Part shown: piece after piece, positions 41,171-50,868 of the stretch
Numbering within the stretch: the stretch's first letter is position 1
Layout of the letters: the number at the start of each line of letters is the position of its first letter
Assembly: GCA_002449765.1 (NCBI GenBank)
Contig: DJXN01000011.1
Location: 1 to 64,000, forward strand
DNA: 64,000 nucleotides
Direction of reading: 5' to 3'
Source: Fibrobacter sp. UBA7003
GTDB taxonomy: Bacteria; Fibrobacterota; Fibrobacteria; Fibrobacterales; Fibrobacteraceae
Position numbers and translations under genes: made by a program
Notes under the pieces: generated by a model
What the model saw: the letters and a program-made list of their open reading frames with translations, nothing else
What the model was told of the DNA's origin: nothing
Database searches by the model: none

Positions 41171-42463
41171 CTAGTCCAGCTTGCCCTGGTACAGGTCGAG
41201 CACCTTACGGGCGAGCAGGCTTGTGTATTTCGCGTTCACGAGCGTCACCTGCGCCTTCTCGAGGTTGTTCTTCTGGGTGAGGTAGTCGGTGTAGGTGAGG
41301 GCGCCAGCGTTCCGCTGTTCCTCGGCCACCAGGAGCGCCTCGTTCTCGGCTTCCACCTGGAGTATTGCCGCCTTCCACTGCATGTCGGCGCTCACCGCGT
41401 TCAGGTAGAGCTTCTCGATGTTGTTCTCGAGGTTCTTTGCGGTCTCTTGCATGCCGAGCTGCGCTTCCGATTCGCTGACCTGCGCGAGGAGCACCTTGTT
41501 GCTTGTGGACCCACCGTCGTAAATGGGGATGTTGATGCCGAGCGATACGGAATTCTGCCAGCCGTACTTGAGCTGGTCGCCGTATGCGCCCGACTCCCAA
41601 GCCTGGAGGCCCGTGCTGGAGTTTGCCCCGAGCGTTACCGTGATGGAACTTCCCTTGCCCGCGACCTCGGTGTTCTTCTTCGCCGCGCGAACCGAGATGC
41701 TGTCGGACTTGAGGCCCGGGTGCTGCTCCCTGACCGCCTTCTTGAGGTCGGCGAGCGCGGGTAGCGGTTCGAGAGAATCGGGGGAGGCGATGGAAGATTC
41801 CGGTGCGGAGATGTCGAATTCGGCGTCGTCGCCCAGTTCCAGCAGCTGCCGGAGCGATGTTTTCGCGGTACTTACCGCAAGCTGCGCCGAGAGTTGCGCC
41901 ACCTGCTTCTGCAACACGTTGGACTGGCTCTGCGTGAGGTCCTTCTTGGTGATGGAGCCCGCCTCGAAAAGCTTGCCGTAGTGCTCGAATTCCGCCTGCG
42001 AGAGTTCCACGGATGCGTCTGCGGTACGAAGGTTCTCCTGTGCGGCGAGCAGGCTCATGTAGGCGTTCAGCACGCCTTCCTGGATGCTGCGTTCGGTCTG
42101 CTTTGTGGCGAGTGCGGCGGACTGCTTCTTGAGCTGGTTCACTTCGACGGTGGCGCCGCTCACCCCGCCGTCCCATAGCGTGTACGAGCCCGAAATTCCG
42201 AGGCTCAGGCGGTAGTGGTCTTCGTTGTGGACGAAGGGGTGGTCGTAGAGCGTGTTCTGGATGCTGGCCGAAACGGTGGGGCGGTTGCCGATGCTTGCCT
42301 GCTTGATGTTGATTTCGGCCTGTTGTTCGCGGAGTTTCGCGGTCTCGAGCGAGAGGCTCTTTTCCTTCGCCTGCTTGAGGCATGCGTCAAGCGTCCAGGT
42401 GTCGGCCTGGGCGAGGGTTGCCGTCATGAGGGTCGCGAGAATGATAGCCTTTCTGTTGTTCAT
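41171..42463 (-). CDS. TolC-like outer-membrane efflux protein
   Basis: A 430-residue protein with a signal peptide (cleavage after TLAQA) and two repeats of the outer-membrane efflux protein family. These are long coiled-coil helices (TLDACLKQAKEKSLSLETAKL, shortened to its first 15 residues in practice) and strands such as TVSASIQNTLYD and SVSLGINIPIYDGG. TolC-type trimers form the exit duct of tripartite pumps or type I secretion. No inner-membrane pump or adaptor gene is adjacent, so the partners must be elsewhere. The start has no clear Shine-Dalgarno sequence. Confidence 0.85.
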   Translation of the reverse strand: MNNRKAIILATLMTATLAQADTWTLDACLKQAKEKSLSLETAKLREQQAEINIKQASIGNRPTVSASIQNTLYDHPFVHNEDHYRLSLGISGSYTLWDGGVSGATVEVNQLKKQSAALATKQTERSIQEGVLNAYMSLLAAQENLRTADASVELSQAEFEHYGKLFEAGSITKKDLTQSQSNVLQKQVAQLSAQLAVSTAKTSLRQLLELGDDAEFDISAPESSIASPDSLEPLPALADLKKAVREQHPGLKSDSISVRAAKKNTEVAGKGSSITVTLGANSSTGLQAWESGAYGDQLKYGWQNSVSLGINIPIYDGGSTSNKVLLAQVSESEAQLGMQETAKNLENNIEKLYLNAVSADMQWKAAILQVEAENEALLVAEEQRNAGALTYTDYLTQKNNLEKAQVTLVNAKYTSLLARKVLDLYQGKLD

Positions 42464-42538
42464 GCCATTTAGATGCGCGGATGCAACGGTGCGTTGCGTG
42501 TCCGGGGTGTATAAGATAAAAAAAACAGAAACGGAAAA

Positions 42539-42558
42539 GGCCCGGACGATGCCGGACC
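42539..42558 (-). terminator. Terminator of tRNA-Val
   Basis: Reverse strand GGTCCGG, six-base loop, CCGGGCC (one G-U pair), then TTTT. Confidence 0.7.
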
Positions 42559-42566
42559 TCTTCGAG

Positions 42567-42641
42567 TGGACGGTACTGGATTTGAACCAGTGACCTCTGC
42601 CGTGTGAAAGCAGCGCTCTAAACCAACTGAGCTAACCGTCC
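42567..42641 (-). tRNA. tRNA-Val (anticodon CAC)
   Basis: A 75-nt cloverleaf on the reverse strand. The acceptor stem pairs GGACGGT with ACCGTCC, the D arm has TAGCTCAGTTGG, the anticodon loop is TTCACAC with anticodon CAC, and the T arm has GGTTCAAATCC. The CCA end is not encoded. It reads GTG valine codons. Confidence 0.95.
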
Positions 42642-42691
42642 AAAATGGTAGCGCAAATATAAAAAAGGTGCTTGACCTTGTCAAGGGGTGA

Positions 42692-43156
42692 CTACAGGTA
42701 CTTGTCTTCGGCGCCGCGGAGGATGGTAAGGAACTCGGCCGGGGTCTTGGCGGCGATGAGGTCCTTGCGCACGTTGCCGTCGGCCAGGAGGCGGCTCACG
42801 GAAGACAGCGCCTTGAGGTGGGGGCCCACGGTGTTGCCCGGGCTCACGATGAGGATGAGCAGGTAGACCGGTTCGCCGTCGAAGGAAGCGAAGTCGAGAC
42901 CGTTCTCGACAGTGGCGGCCACCATGCACATGCGGTCTACGTAGTCGATCTTTGCATGGGGGACGGCCAGCCCGCAACCGATACCGGTGGAGCGACTCTG
43001 CTCGCGGTTCCAGACGGCTTCGAAAATCTCGTCGCGGTGTTCAAGTTTGTAGGCGCTGCAGAGCGTGTCGACGAGCTCGTTGAGGATGTCCTCCTTCGTC
43101 TTGCTCGCGGAGTTGATCAAGATGCAGTTGTCTACGAATCTTTCAGAAAGTCGCAT
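42692..43156 (-). CDS. PTS EIIA domain protein (PtsN/fructose type)
   Basis: A 154-residue single-domain protein with the phospho-accepting His in GLAVPHAKID, followed by PVYLLILIVSPGNTVGPHLK and a helix ending LLADGNVRKDL. Such proteins accept phosphate from HPr. With no transporter subunits nearby, a regulatory PtsN-like role seems more likely than sugar uptake. AAGGAAAAA precedes the ATG. Confidence 0.85.
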   Translation of the reverse strand: MRLSERFVDNCILINSASKTKEDILNELVDTLCSAYKLEHRDEIFEAVWNREQSRSTGIGCGLAVPHAKIDYVDRMCMVAATVENGLDFASFDGEPVYLLILIVSPGNTVGPHLKALSSVSRLLADGNVRKDLIAAKTPAEFLTILRGAEDKYL

Positions 43157-43277
43157 TTTGTTTTTCCTTATTCTATCCCACCAAACTTATATTTTAGAAA
43201 AATTTAACACAAATTTCGAGATTGTATTCATAAAATAATTTTTGGACCCTGCGAAGAGGGGCCGAAATGTCGAATTA

Positions 43278-44042
43278 TTAGAATTTTGACAGCAAATCTG
43301 CAGTTTCGAAAGGCGAATTCAGGTCTTCGAGCGCCTTGATGGCCTTTTCCATGTGCGCAACGTCCACCTGGCCGGGGGCCTGCGCCTGCCCGATTGACCC
43401 GTACGTGAGGTTCGCCCCCTCCTTGAGCGACCAGATGCGGCTCGCCTTGCCCGTTTCGCCCATCCCGAACGCGGCGAAGAGCTCGAAATTCTGCGAATGG
43501 ATGCGCGCGAACTTGTACAGGCGCTCGCAGTCGGTTTCGCTGTTGCTCATGGCGGCAATCTTCAGGCCGTCGGCCTTCATGCGCAGGCAGTCGCGGGCGA
43601 AGTCGTCCAGTTCCTGCAGGTTCGGAATGCGCAAAAAATTGTGCTGCGATACGAGAATCTTTGTCTTGCGGAGGTCGGCGAGATTCTTGAGGTTCTTGAA
43701 GTCGTACAGGCAGTCCTGCTCCAGGTCGAGCCATTCGGGCACATCGCCTTCGGCAAGAATCTTTGACCAGAGCGGGATGCGCGAGTACGCGTCCTTGTCG
43801 GGGAACCTGCCGCCGTCCCGTTCCAGGCGGATGGTGCCTACCTGCATGGCGCCCGGGGCAATCTTCTTCACGCGCCTTGAAAGCGCGGGCCATTCCTTTT
43901 CGGGAAAGAAGTCGTAGCGGATTTCGAGCGCGTTGCATGCCTCGATGTCCAGGAACACGGGGTTCATGGAGTCTTCTTCGATGGCGGAGAGGACTTCGGG
44001 GCCGATGAGGCCGACCAGGATTTTTTCGTTGCTCGCGGGCAT
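43278..44042 (-). CDS. aroD: Type I 3-dehydroquinate dehydratase
   Basis: A 254-residue shikimate-pathway enzyme that dehydrates 3-dehydroquinate through a Schiff base. EIRYDFF provides the Glu and Arg substrate contacts, SQHNF the catalytic His, DGLKIAAM the Schiff-base Lys, and GSIGQAQAPGQ the phosphate-like loop near the end. The first 35 residues differ from the family. There is no Shine-Dalgarno sequence, and TATATT lies six bases before the ATG. Other aromatic synthesis genes are not adjacent. Confidence 0.85.
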   Translation of the reverse strand: MPASNEKILVGLIGPEVLSAIEEDSMNPVFLDIEACNALEIRYDFFPEKEWPALSRRVKKIAPGAMQVGTIRLERDGGRFPDKDAYSRIPLWSKILAEGDVPEWLDLEQDCLYDFKNLKNLADLRKTKILVSQHNFLRIPNLQELDDFARDCLRMKADGLKIAAMSNSETDCERLYKFARIHSQNFELFAAFGMGETGKASRIWSLKEGANLTYGSIGQAQAPGQVDVAHMEKAIKALEDLNSPFETADLLSKF

Positions 44043-44138
44043 GCGTTAAATATAGGAATTTGGCGCTTTACAATCCGTGCTTCCGGGACGATAATAAAAT
44101 GAAATTTCTAAATTATACCCGAACAAAAAGGATTTATT

Positions 44139-44720
44139 ATGGCCGATTGCAACGAAAAGAAAGAAAACCAGACTCCGGAAATGATGAAGAAGGCGGAAGA
44201 GTTCCTCGCTTCCAAACGCCGCATCTTCTTGTGGGGCGGTGTCGATGACGAGAGCGCCGAACGCATCGTGAAGCAGCTTCTGTACCTGGATTCCCTGAAC
44301 CACGAAGACATCGTGTTCTTCATCAACAGCCCGGGCGGCGTGATTTCTAGCGGTCTCGCCATCTACGACTGCATGAACGCCATCCAGAGCGACGTGGTTA
44401 CGGTCTGCTGCGGCCAGGCTGCCTCGATGGGGGCGGTCCTCCTCACTGCCGGTGCGAAGGGCAAGCGCGTCGCATGGCCGAACGCCCGCATCATGATTCA
44501 CCAGCCGCTCATTCACGGCGAGATTGTGGCTCCCGCGAGCGACATCCAGATCCAGGCCGAAGAAATGCTGCGTATCCGCGGCATCACGGGCAAGATCCTT
44601 GCCGAGACCTCGGGCCACACGATCGAGGAAATCGACCGCGACACCGAACGCGACAACTTCATGAGTGCCGAAGAGGCCAAGGCCTACGGCCTGGTCGACA
44701 AGGTCGAGAGCTTGGTATAA
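44139..44720 (+). CDS. clpP: ATP-dependent Clp protease proteolytic subunit
   Basis: A 193-residue serine protease with Ser96 in GQAASMG, His121 in MIHQP, and the DTERD motif with the catalytic Asp. It forms a barrel that degrades proteins fed by a Clp ATPase. The N-terminus is a little longer and more charged than usual ([15 protein letters not shown]). No clpX or tig gene is adjacent. AAAGGA precedes the ATG. Its stop and the ftsY start share one base (TAATG). Confidence 0.92.
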   Translation: MADCNEKKENQTPEMMKKAEEFLASKRRIFLWGGVDDESAERIVKQLLYLDSLNHEDIVFFINSPGGVISSGLAIYDCMNAIQSDVVTVCCGQAASMGAVLLTAGAKGKRVAWPNARIMIHQPLIHGEIVAPASDIQIQAEEMLRIRGITGKILAETSGHTIEEIDRDTERDNFMSAEEAKAYGLVDKVESLV

Positions 44721-45640
44721 TGGGACTTTTTTCTGCCATCAAGAGCGGTCTTGCAAAGACGCGCGACGCCCTCATGGGCGAACTCAAGGGCATTGTCGGC
44801 GCGGGCAAGATTACCGACGACACGCTCGAGGAACTCGAGGAACACCTGATCAAGGCAGACGTGGGCGTGGAAGCCGCGTTCCTGCTGACGGATGCCCTCC
44901 GTGAACAGGCGCTGGGCAAGTCGCTCACCACCGAGCAGGTGCTCGACATCATGCGGAGCGAGGCGGAGCGCTTATTGAAGGACCCGCCGCTGTTTGAACT
45001 CAAGGGCAAGCCGCACGTGGTTCTCGTGATTGGCGTGAACGGCGCCGGCAAGACGACTACGATTGGCAAGCTCGCCGCCCGCTGGATAGGCGAAGGCAAG
45101 AAGGTGATGATTGCGGCCTGCGACACGTTCCGCGCCGCGGCCATCGAACAGCTGGAAACTTGGGCCGAGCGTAGCGGTGCAGAATTCGTGAAGCACCAGG
45201 AAGGGAGTGACCCGGCAGCCGTCGCGTTTGACGCGTGCCAGGCCGCCGTCGCCCGCGGGTGCGACGTGGTGCTGATTGATACCGCCGGCCGCCTGCACAA
45301 CAAGGACTACCTGATGGAAGAGCTCAAGAAGATAGTCCGCGTGGTGAAAAAGGTGAACCCGGATTTTCCGCACGACATGTGGCTCGTGATAGACGGGAAC
45401 ACCGGACAGAATACCATCAACCAGACGAAGATTTTCAACCAGAGCTTCCCCCTGACGGGCCTCGTGGTCACCAAGCTCGACGGGACTGCGCGTGGAGGTG
45501 CCGTGCTCAGCATCGCAAGTTCGCTCCAGATTCCCATCCGCTGGATTGGCATGGGCGAGCGCATCGACCAGCTGGTGCCCTTCAGCAAGGCCGAATACGT
45601 GGAAGGCCTTTTCGAGAACGCGCTGGAAGAGAAAAACTGA
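44720..45640 (+). CDS. ftsY: Signal recognition particle receptor FtsY
   Basis: A 306-residue GTPase that docks the signal recognition particle at the membrane. The NG domain begins [19 protein letters not shown]1 is [15 protein letters not shown], followed by [20 protein letters not shown] and [10 protein letters not shown]. The long acidic N-terminal A domain of E. coli FtsY is absent, as in many phyla. The start overlaps the clpP stop by one base, so the two are translationally coupled. Confidence 0.95.
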   Translation: MGLFSAIKSGLAKTRDALMGELKGIVGAGKITDDTLEELEEHLIKADVGVEAAFLLTDALREQALGKSLTTEQVLDIMRSEAERLLKDPPLFELKGKPHVVLVIGVNGAGKTTTIGKLAARWIGEGKKVMIAACDTFRAAAIEQLETWAERSGAEFVKHQEGSDPAAVAFDACQAAVARGCDVVLIDTAGRLHNKDYLMEELKKIVRVVKKVNPDFPHDMWLVIDGNTGQNTINQTKIFNQSFPLTGLVVTKLDGTARGGAVLSIASSLQIPIRWIGMGERIDQLVPFSKAEYVEGLFENALEEKN

Positions 45641-45654
45641 CGGAGCGGATTGCG

Positions 45655-46008
45655 ATGGCGTTGCCGGTGCGAAAATTCCTTGTTCCTCTATGCTGCGCAT
45701 TTGCGCTCCTGGCGGGCTGCTCCGACGATGCCCCTTCGGTCGATAAGAAACTGGTGAAGGCGTTCGTCGAGGTGCGGATGGCCGAACAGGCCTATGGCAA
45801 GGAGGCTCCGAACGTGAGACTGGCGCGCCGGACTATCCTTCAGAAATACGGCTACGACACGGAGTCGTTTGCGGCTGCCTGCGACAAGGTGCTTGAAAAT
45901 CCCGAAAGCTGGGTCCCGTTCCAGCAGGCCGTGGTGGAACATGTCGATTCCCTGCTTGGGATTCCGAAACAGCCCAAGGATGACAAGAAAAAGGGGAAGA
46001 AAAAGTGA
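45655..46008 (+). CDS. Small lipoprotein, DUF4296-like
   Basis: A 117-residue protein with a lipobox (FALLAGC), a central helical part (EVRMAEQAYGKEAP, ILQKYGYDTESFAAAC) and a Lys-rich end. It resembles DUF4296-type lipoproteins of Bacteroidetes, which have no assigned role. GGAG lies nine bases before the ATG at 45655. It overlaps the next gene by four bases. Confidence 0.6.
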   Translation: MALPVRKFLVPLCCAFALLAGCSDDAPSVDKKLVKAFVEVRMAEQAYGKEAPNVRLARRTILQKYGYDTESFAAACDKVLENPESWVPFQQAVVEHVDSLLGIPKQPKDDKKKGKKK

Positions 46009-46496
46009 GCCCGCGCCGCCTCTCCATCGCTGGCCTCGTCTGTGCGGTTCTGCTGGTCCCTTCGGTTCCGGCATTGTCGGCCGTGCCCATGCAGAAGCCC
46101 CAAGTCCATTGGATGAGCTATTCCAAGGCCCTCGAAAAGGCGAAACAGAATCCGAAGCTCATCTTCGTGGACCTGTATGCGGACTGGTGTCTCCCTTGCC
46201 GAGTCATGGATGCGAACGTCTATTCCGACTCGACGGTCGCCTCTCTCCTGAACGACAAGTTCTATGCGGTGAAGCTTGACGTGGAATCCAAGGAAAAGAT
46301 TGCGTGTGACGGCGAGCATAAGATTGTGAAGGATTGCATGACCCAGGTGTGGGAATTGAGCACTTTGCCGTCGTTCGTGCTGCTCGCTCCCAAGGGGCTT
46401 TCTATATTGACAGTGACGGATTCCATGAGTCCGCAGGAAATGCAGTCTCTCCTGTACCAGTTTTTGGCGAAGGAAGAGGAATGGAGCAAGCGATGA
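46005..46496 (+). CDS. Secreted thioredoxin-like protein
   Basis: A 163-residue protein with a signal peptide (cleavage near ALSAV) and a thioredoxin-like fold with the redox site WCLPC. Two more cysteines sit near KIACDGEHKIVKDC. It resembles the periplasmic thiol-transfer domain of DsbD, so a role in periplasmic disulfide exchange is inferred. The GTG start overlaps the previous gene by four bases (GTGA). Confidence 0.75.
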   Translation: MSPRRLSIAGLVCAVLLVPSVPALSAVPMQKPQVHWMSYSKALEKAKQNPKLIFVDLYADWCLPCRVMDANVYSDSTVASLLNDKFYAVKLDVESKEKIACDGEHKIVKDCMTQVWELSTLPSFVLLAPKGLSILTVTDSMSPQEMQSLLYQFLAKEEEWSKR

Positions 46497-47644
46497 ACGA
46501 ACAGGTCCTTTTTTACATACAGGTTGCCTACTGGGTGCTGTTCTTCTTGCTTGCGCTTTGTTACGGGATATTCCCGGTGACGCTCCCGTTCGTGAGTGAA
46601 CTGTTCAAACGCCGCCGTCGCCACATAGACGAACATTTCGAATTGCCGAATGTCTCGCTCCTCATATCTGCGTTCAACGAGGAAGGCGTCATCGAGAGGA
46701 AAATCCAGAATATCCTCGAAATCGACTATCCCAAGGAAAAACTCGAGGTGCTGATTGGCGACGATGGCTCTGCCGACCGCACCGCGGAGATTGTCGCGCG
46801 CTACGCCGACAAGGGCATTACCCTCGTGAAGGCGCCGAAGAACGCGGGCAAGGCGGCGATGCTCAACCGTCTGCAGAAAATTGCGAAGGGCGATATCCTT
46901 GTATTCTGTGACGCGAACACGATGTTTTTCCCGAACGTGGTCCGCAAGTTGGTGGAACCCTTCAAGGACAAGAAAATCGGTTGCACCTGCGGTCACCTGA
47001 TTCTTTCGGACAAGAGCGGGACCATGCTTGGACAGGGCGAAAGTTCGTACTGGGACCTGGAATCCGAAATCAAGAAATTCGAGGGGATCCTGGATCGGCT
47101 CATCGGCGGTAACGGCGCCCTCTACGCCATTCGCCGGGAACTCTATACGGAACTGCCCGTAAAGAAGAGCGTCATGGACGACTTCTTCATTACGACGAAG
47201 ATTCTCCAGAAAGGTTATTTCTGCACGTTTGTCGCGAGCGCCATCGGAACGGAGCAGACGTCGAAGGAAGGGAGCGGCGAGTTCCGCCGCAAGGTGCGTA
47301 TTGGGCGGGCGAACTTCAACTACCTGCTTTCTTACCTGCCGCTCCTGAACCCGTTCAGACCGCTGCTTGCCTACCTCTTCTTTTCGCACAAGATTCTGCG
47401 CTGGTTCTCCCCGCATATCATTATCCTCCTGTTCGTGCTGAATGCACTGCTGCTACCCTTGGGCTTGTTTTACCAGGTGTCGTTCGGTCTCCTTGTGCTC
47501 GCGTTCCTCATTTGCGTCACTAAGGCCGTACCCAGCGCCTATTATTTCATGTCGATGAATTTCGCTCTCCTCAAGGGGTTCTTCCTTTCGTTCTCCCGCG
47601 AAAAGAGCGGCGGCTGGGCTCGTGAAGCCCGCAGCGACGAGTAG
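46493..47644 (+). CDS. Membrane glycosyltransferase, family 2
   Basis: A 383-residue protein with one N-terminal helix, a GT-A domain (SLLISAFNEEGVIERKIQN, GDDGSADRTAEI, FCDANTMF, and GGNGALYAIRRELY ahead of MDDFFI) and three or four C-terminal helices. It resembles processive or polyprenyl-linked glycosyltransferases that make surface polysaccharides. The ATG at 46493 is chosen because GGAG lies six bases upstream and it overlaps the previous stop by four bases. ATG 46481 is a possible alternative. Confidence 0.8.
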   Translation: MNEQVLFYIQVAYWVLFFLLALCYGIFPVTLPFVSELFKRRRRHIDEHFELPNVSLLISAFNEEGVIERKIQNILEIDYPKEKLEVLIGDDGSADRTAEIVARYADKGITLVKAPKNAGKAAMLNRLQKIAKGDILVFCDANTMFFPNVVRKLVEPFKDKKIGCTCGHLILSDKSGTMLGQGESSYWDLESEIKKFEGILDRLIGGNGALYAIRRELYTELPVKKSVMDDFFITTKILQKGYFCTFVASAIGTEQTSKEGSGEFRRKVRIGRANFNYLLSYLPLLNPFRPLLAYLFFSHKILRWFSPHIIILLFVLNALLLPLGLFYQVSFGLLVLAFLICVTKAVPSAYYFMSMNFALLKGFFLSFSREKSGGWAREARSDE

Positions 47645-47647
47645 CTT

Positions 47648-48106
47648 ATGAAAAAATTCCTGACTGCTATTTTGTTTGCGATTGCGTTTGCCGCGATTCC
47701 GGCGAACGCCTTCACGATGGATGTTCAGGGTGGAGTTGTAAACCATGTGAGTGAACTCTCGAAGTTCAACATGAGCTTTTACGGGCACCTGTGGTATCCT
47801 ATCGACCAGATGCTCTTTGTGGGTTTTGGCGGCGGTTACCAGGAGCTTGATAACGTGGGCTATGTCCCTCTTTCCGGTAGTCTCTGGATGCGCCTTCCTT
47901 TTGGGCGGCAGGTGATGCCGGTTGCGACGGGCGATGTCGGATACATGATAGGCGAGCGCCACCAGATGTTCTGGCGGGCAGGCGGCGGCGTTGATATCAA
48001 GAACGGCGACTATTCCTCCATCCTGGTCATGGGCGGTTACGAATTTCTCAACCACGATGGGCACGGGTACGCCTTCTTGCAGATTGGCGTGCTGATAGAG
48101 CTGTAG
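47648..48106 (+). CDS. Small outer-membrane barrel-like protein
   Basis: A 152-residue protein with a signal peptide (cleavage after PANAF) and alternating strands rich in Gly and aromatic residues (LFVGFGGGYQEL, AFLQIGVLIEL at the end), consistent with a small eight-stranded barrel. I recognise no family. It closes the clpP-to-glycosyltransferase operon, three bases after the glycosyltransferase. Confidence 0.5.
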   Translation: MKKFLTAILFAIAFAAIPANAFTMDVQGGVVNHVSELSKFNMSFYGHLWYPIDQMLFVGFGGGYQELDNVGYVPLSGSLWMRLPFGRQVMPVATGDVGYMIGERHQMFWRAGGGVDIKNGDYSSILVMGGYEFLNHDGHGYAFLQIGVLIEL

Positions 48107-48149
48107 CGAGATTGCCTTCCCGTTTTTGCAAACCGGAATCTGTTTGCAC

Positions 48150-48175
48150 GAAAAAAGCCCCCTTTCGGGGGCTTC
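48150..48175. terminator. Bidirectional terminator between the barrel gene and pflB
   Basis: AAAAAAGCCCCC, TTTC, GGGGGC. It works for pflB on the reverse strand (T-tract there) and separates the two convergent units. Confidence 0.85.
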
Positions 48176-48197
48176 CTGATAATTGCGATAAGCGTTA

Positions 48198-50459
48198 TTA
48201 CAGCACGCCGTGAGCCTGGCGGGCAATCACGTCGAGCTGCTGTTCGCGCGTAAGCTTGATGAAACGCACCGCATAGCCGGATACGCGGATAGTGAAGTTC
48301 TGGTATTCTTCCTTCTCCGGGTGTTCCATCGCGTCCTTCAGCTTTTCGATGCCGAATACGTTCACGTTCAGGTGGTGGCTGCTCTTGCCGAAGTAGCCGT
48401 CGAGCACCTGCATGAGCTTTTCCGTGCGTTCGGTGTCATTGCTTCCGAGTGCGGCGGGGTTGATGGTCTGCGTATTGCTGATGCCGTCGAGGGCGTATTC
48501 ATAGGGGAGTTTCGCCACCGAGTTGAGGCTTGCCAGCAGGCCGTTCTTTTCGGCTCCGTAGCTCGGGTTCGCACCCGGGGAGAGCGGTTCGCCTGCCTTG
48601 CGTCCGTCTGGGAGCGTACCAGTCGCCTTGCCATAGACAACGTTGCTTGTGATAGTGAGGATGCTGGTTGTCGGCTCGGACTTGCGGTACGTGGGGTTCT
48701 GGCGGATTTTCGCCATGAACGTCTTGAGCAACCACACGGCGATATCGTCGGCGCGGTCGTCGTCGTTTCCGTAACGCGGAAAATCGCCTTCGATCTGGAA
48801 ATCCTGGGCGAGGCCCGTTTCCTTGTCGCGGATGACCTTCACCTTTGCATACTTCACGGCGCAGAGGCTGTCGACCACGTGGCTGAAACCTGCAATGCCG
48901 GTCGCGAACGTACGGCGCACGTCGGTATCGATGAGTGCCATCTCGGCTGCCTCGTAGTAGTACTTGTCGTGCATGTAGTGGATGAGGTTCAGCGTGTTCA
49001 CGTACAGGCGGGCAAGCCAGTCGAGGTAGAGGTCGAACTTGTGCACCAGCTCGTCGTAGTCGAGGTATTCGCTCGTGATGGGCGGGTACTCGGGGCCAAT
49101 CTGCTGCCCCTTGCAAATCGCTTCGTCCTTGCCTCCGTTGATGGCGTAGAGGAGCGTCTTCGCGAGGTTCGCGCGGGCGCCGAAGAACTGCATTTCCTTG
49201 CCGGTCTGCGTGGCGGACACGCAGCAGCAGATGCTGTAGTCGTCGCCCCAGATGGGGCGCATCGTGTCGTCGTTCTCGTACTGGATAGCGCTTGTCTTCA
49301 CCGAGATTTCGGCGGCGAACTTCTTGAAGTTCTCGGGCAGGCGCGGGCTGTAGAGCACGGTGAGGTTCGGCTCGGGCGAGGGGCCCATGTTCACGAGCGT
49401 GTGGAGGAATCGGTAGTCCGTCTTCGTTACCATGTGGCGGCCGTCCTGGCCGATACCTGCGACTTCGAGGGTCGCCCACACCGGGTCACCGCTGAAGAGT
49501 TCGTTGTAGCTCGTGATGCGGGCGAACTTCACCATGCGGAGCTTCATCACGAAGTGGTCGACGAGTTCCTGGGCTTCCTCTTCGGTGAGGATTCCCTTCT
49601 GCATGTCGCGGTTGATGTAGATGTCGAGGAACGTGGAAACGCGACCCACGCTCATGGCGGCGCCGTTCTGTGTCTTGATGGCGGCGAGGTATCCGAAGTA
49701 GAGCCACTGCACGGCTTCGCGGGCGGTCTTCGCGGGCTGCGAGATGTCGTAGCCGTAGATCTTTGCCATTTCTTTCATGCCCTGGAGCGCCTTGATCTGT
49801 TCGGCGAGTTCTTCGCGCTGGCGGACGACTTCTTCGGACATGTCGGTCTCGTCGGTGAGGGCCTTGTCGGCCATCTTCTTCTCGATGAGGTAGTCGATGC
49901 CGTAGAGTGCCACTCGGCGGTAATCGCCCACGATTCGACCGCGACCGTAGGTGTCCGGAAGCCCGGTGATGATGTGCGCCTTGCGGGCCGCGCGCATGGC
50001 CGGGGTGTACGCGTCGAACACGCCCTGGTTGTGCGTCTTGTGGTAGTCCGTGAAGATGTGGTGCAGTTCTTCGCTCGGCGTGTAGCCGTAGTTCTTGCAC
50101 GATTCTTCGGCCATCTTGATGCCGCCGAACGGCATGAACGCACGCTTCAGGGGCTTGTCCGTCTGCAGGCCCACGATCTTTTCGAGGTCCTTCATGGCGT
50201 CATCGATGTAGCCTGCCTTGTGGCTCGTGAGGCTGGAAACCACGTCGGTGTCCATGTCGAGCACGCCGCCCTTCGCAATCTCCTGCTTCTGTAAGTCTTG
50301 GACCTTGTTCCAGAGCTTGTTTGTAGCGTCTGTCGGCCCTACGAGGAACGACTTGTCCCCGTCATATTGCTTGTAGTTCTTCTGGATAAACAGGCGGACG
50401 TTGATGTCCTCTTTCCAGCGCTGGCCTACGAAGCCATCCCATTCTTCCTTGACAATCAT
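48198..50459 (-). CDS. pflB: Formate C-acetyltransferase (pyruvate formate-lyase)
   Basis: A 753-residue glycyl-radical enzyme that cleaves pyruvate to formate and acetyl-CoA in anaerobes. The active-site cysteines lie in [10 protein letters not shown] (Cys411-413; the pair corresponds to the catalytic Cys-Cys). [18 protein letters not shown] follows, and the glycyl-radical Gly728 lies in RVSGYAV. The length is typical. No pflA activase gene is adjacent. AAGAAGG precedes the ATG. It is divergent from alaS, across a 409-bp region with a Fur-family-like palindrome. Confidence 0.95.
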   Translation of the reverse strand: MIVKEEWDGFVGQRWKEDINVRLFIQKNYKQYDGDKSFLVGPTDATNKLWNKVQDLQKQEIAKGGVLDMDTDVVSSLTSHKAGYIDDAMKDLEKIVGLQTDKPLKRAFMPFGGIKMAEESCKNYGYTPSEELHHIFTDYHKTHNQGVFDAYTPAMRAARKAHIITGLPDTYGRGRIVGDYRRVALYGIDYLIEKKMADKALTDETDMSEEVVRQREELAEQIKALQGMKEMAKIYGYDISQPAKTAREAVQWLYFGYLAAIKTQNGAAMSVGRVSTFLDIYINRDMQKGILTEEEAQELVDHFVMKLRMVKFARITSYNELFSGDPVWATLEVAGIGQDGRHMVTKTDYRFLHTLVNMGPSPEPNLTVLYSPRLPENFKKFAAEISVKTSAIQYENDDTMRPIWGDDYSICCCVSATQTGKEMQFFGARANLAKTLLYAINGGKDEAICKGQQIGPEYPPITSEYLDYDELVHKFDLYLDWLARLYVNTLNLIHYMHDKYYYEAAEMALIDTDVRRTFATGIAGFSHVVDSLCAVKYAKVKVIRDKETGLAQDFQIEGDFPRYGNDDDRADDIAVWLLKTFMAKIRQNPTYRKSEPTTSILTITSNVVYGKATGTLPDGRKAGEPLSPGANPSYGAEKNGLLASLNSVAKLPYEYALDGISNTQTINPAALGSNDTERTEKLMQVLDGYFGKSSHHLNVNVFGIEKLKDAMEHPEKEEYQNFTIRVSGYAVRFIKLTREQQLDVIARQAHGVL

Positions 50460-50570
50460 GCTTTACCTTCTTTGCATCCTTATTCAAAAAGTCCTTGTTT
50501 TTTCCAAATTTACCAAAAAACAAAGGGCAGTTCTGGGGTGTTACGGGCCTTGCTTCTCGGTTTTCTTGTT

Positions 50571-50587
50571 TTTGTAATTATTACAAA
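50571..50587. promoter_or_regulatory. Fur-family-like 7-1-7 operator
   Basis: TTTGTAATTATTACAAA is a perfect inverted repeat. Its core TTGTAATTATTACAA differs by one base in each half from both the PerR (TTATAATNATTATAA) and Zur (TCGTAATNATTACGA) consensus boxes. It lies about 112 bases before the pflB start. Confidence 0.5.
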
Positions 50588-50747
50588 TATAAACAATAAA
50601 TTATAAATTTGCAACCGGGAAATGTCTTTTTTTTGTAACTTGTTGAACCATAATGATATATTGAAATGCGAAGTTTTGGATATGTGATACTGTTGATACA
50701 GTCTAGTTTGGAAATTTACGTTTTTTTTACGTTGAGAGGAAAAAAAA

Positions 50748-50771
50748 TGTGTATTTTTAAGGCATACTAAA
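50748..50771 (+). CDS. Putative leader peptide upstream of alaS
   Basis: Seven codons and a stop (MCIFKAY), with AGAGGA about eight bases upstream. A terminator-like hairpin follows shortly after, and then alaS. It contains one Ala codon. This could be an attenuator leader, but there is no run of Ala codons. Confidence 0.3.
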
Positions 50772-50788
50772 TGTTCTCCTCCTAAAGG

Positions 50789-50822
50789 AATCCCTGGACT
50801 TGTCCGGGGGTTTCTTTTTTTT
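50789..50822 (+). terminator. Terminator-like hairpin before alaS
   Basis: CCCTGGA, CTTG, TCCGGGG, then TTTCTTTTTTTT. It lies about 50 bases before the alaS start with no room for a full promoter and leader in between, so it may work as an attenuator. Confidence 0.6.
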
Positions 50823-50868
50823 GGATGAAATTTCTATCTTTACGCCCGAAAAATAAAAGGGACACATT

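Larger units (their letters stand above)
50460..50868. other. Long divergent region between pflB and alaS
   Basis: 409 bases. It contains a perfect 17-bp palindrome (50571-50587), the inverted repeat ACTGT-TGAT-ACAGT, a putative seven-codon leader peptide, and a terminator-like hairpin close to alaS. It must hold both promoters. Confidence 0.6.

Noticed and set aside
50640..50868. T-box leader before alaS
   Set aside because: No GGGTGGNACCGCG-type motif is present.
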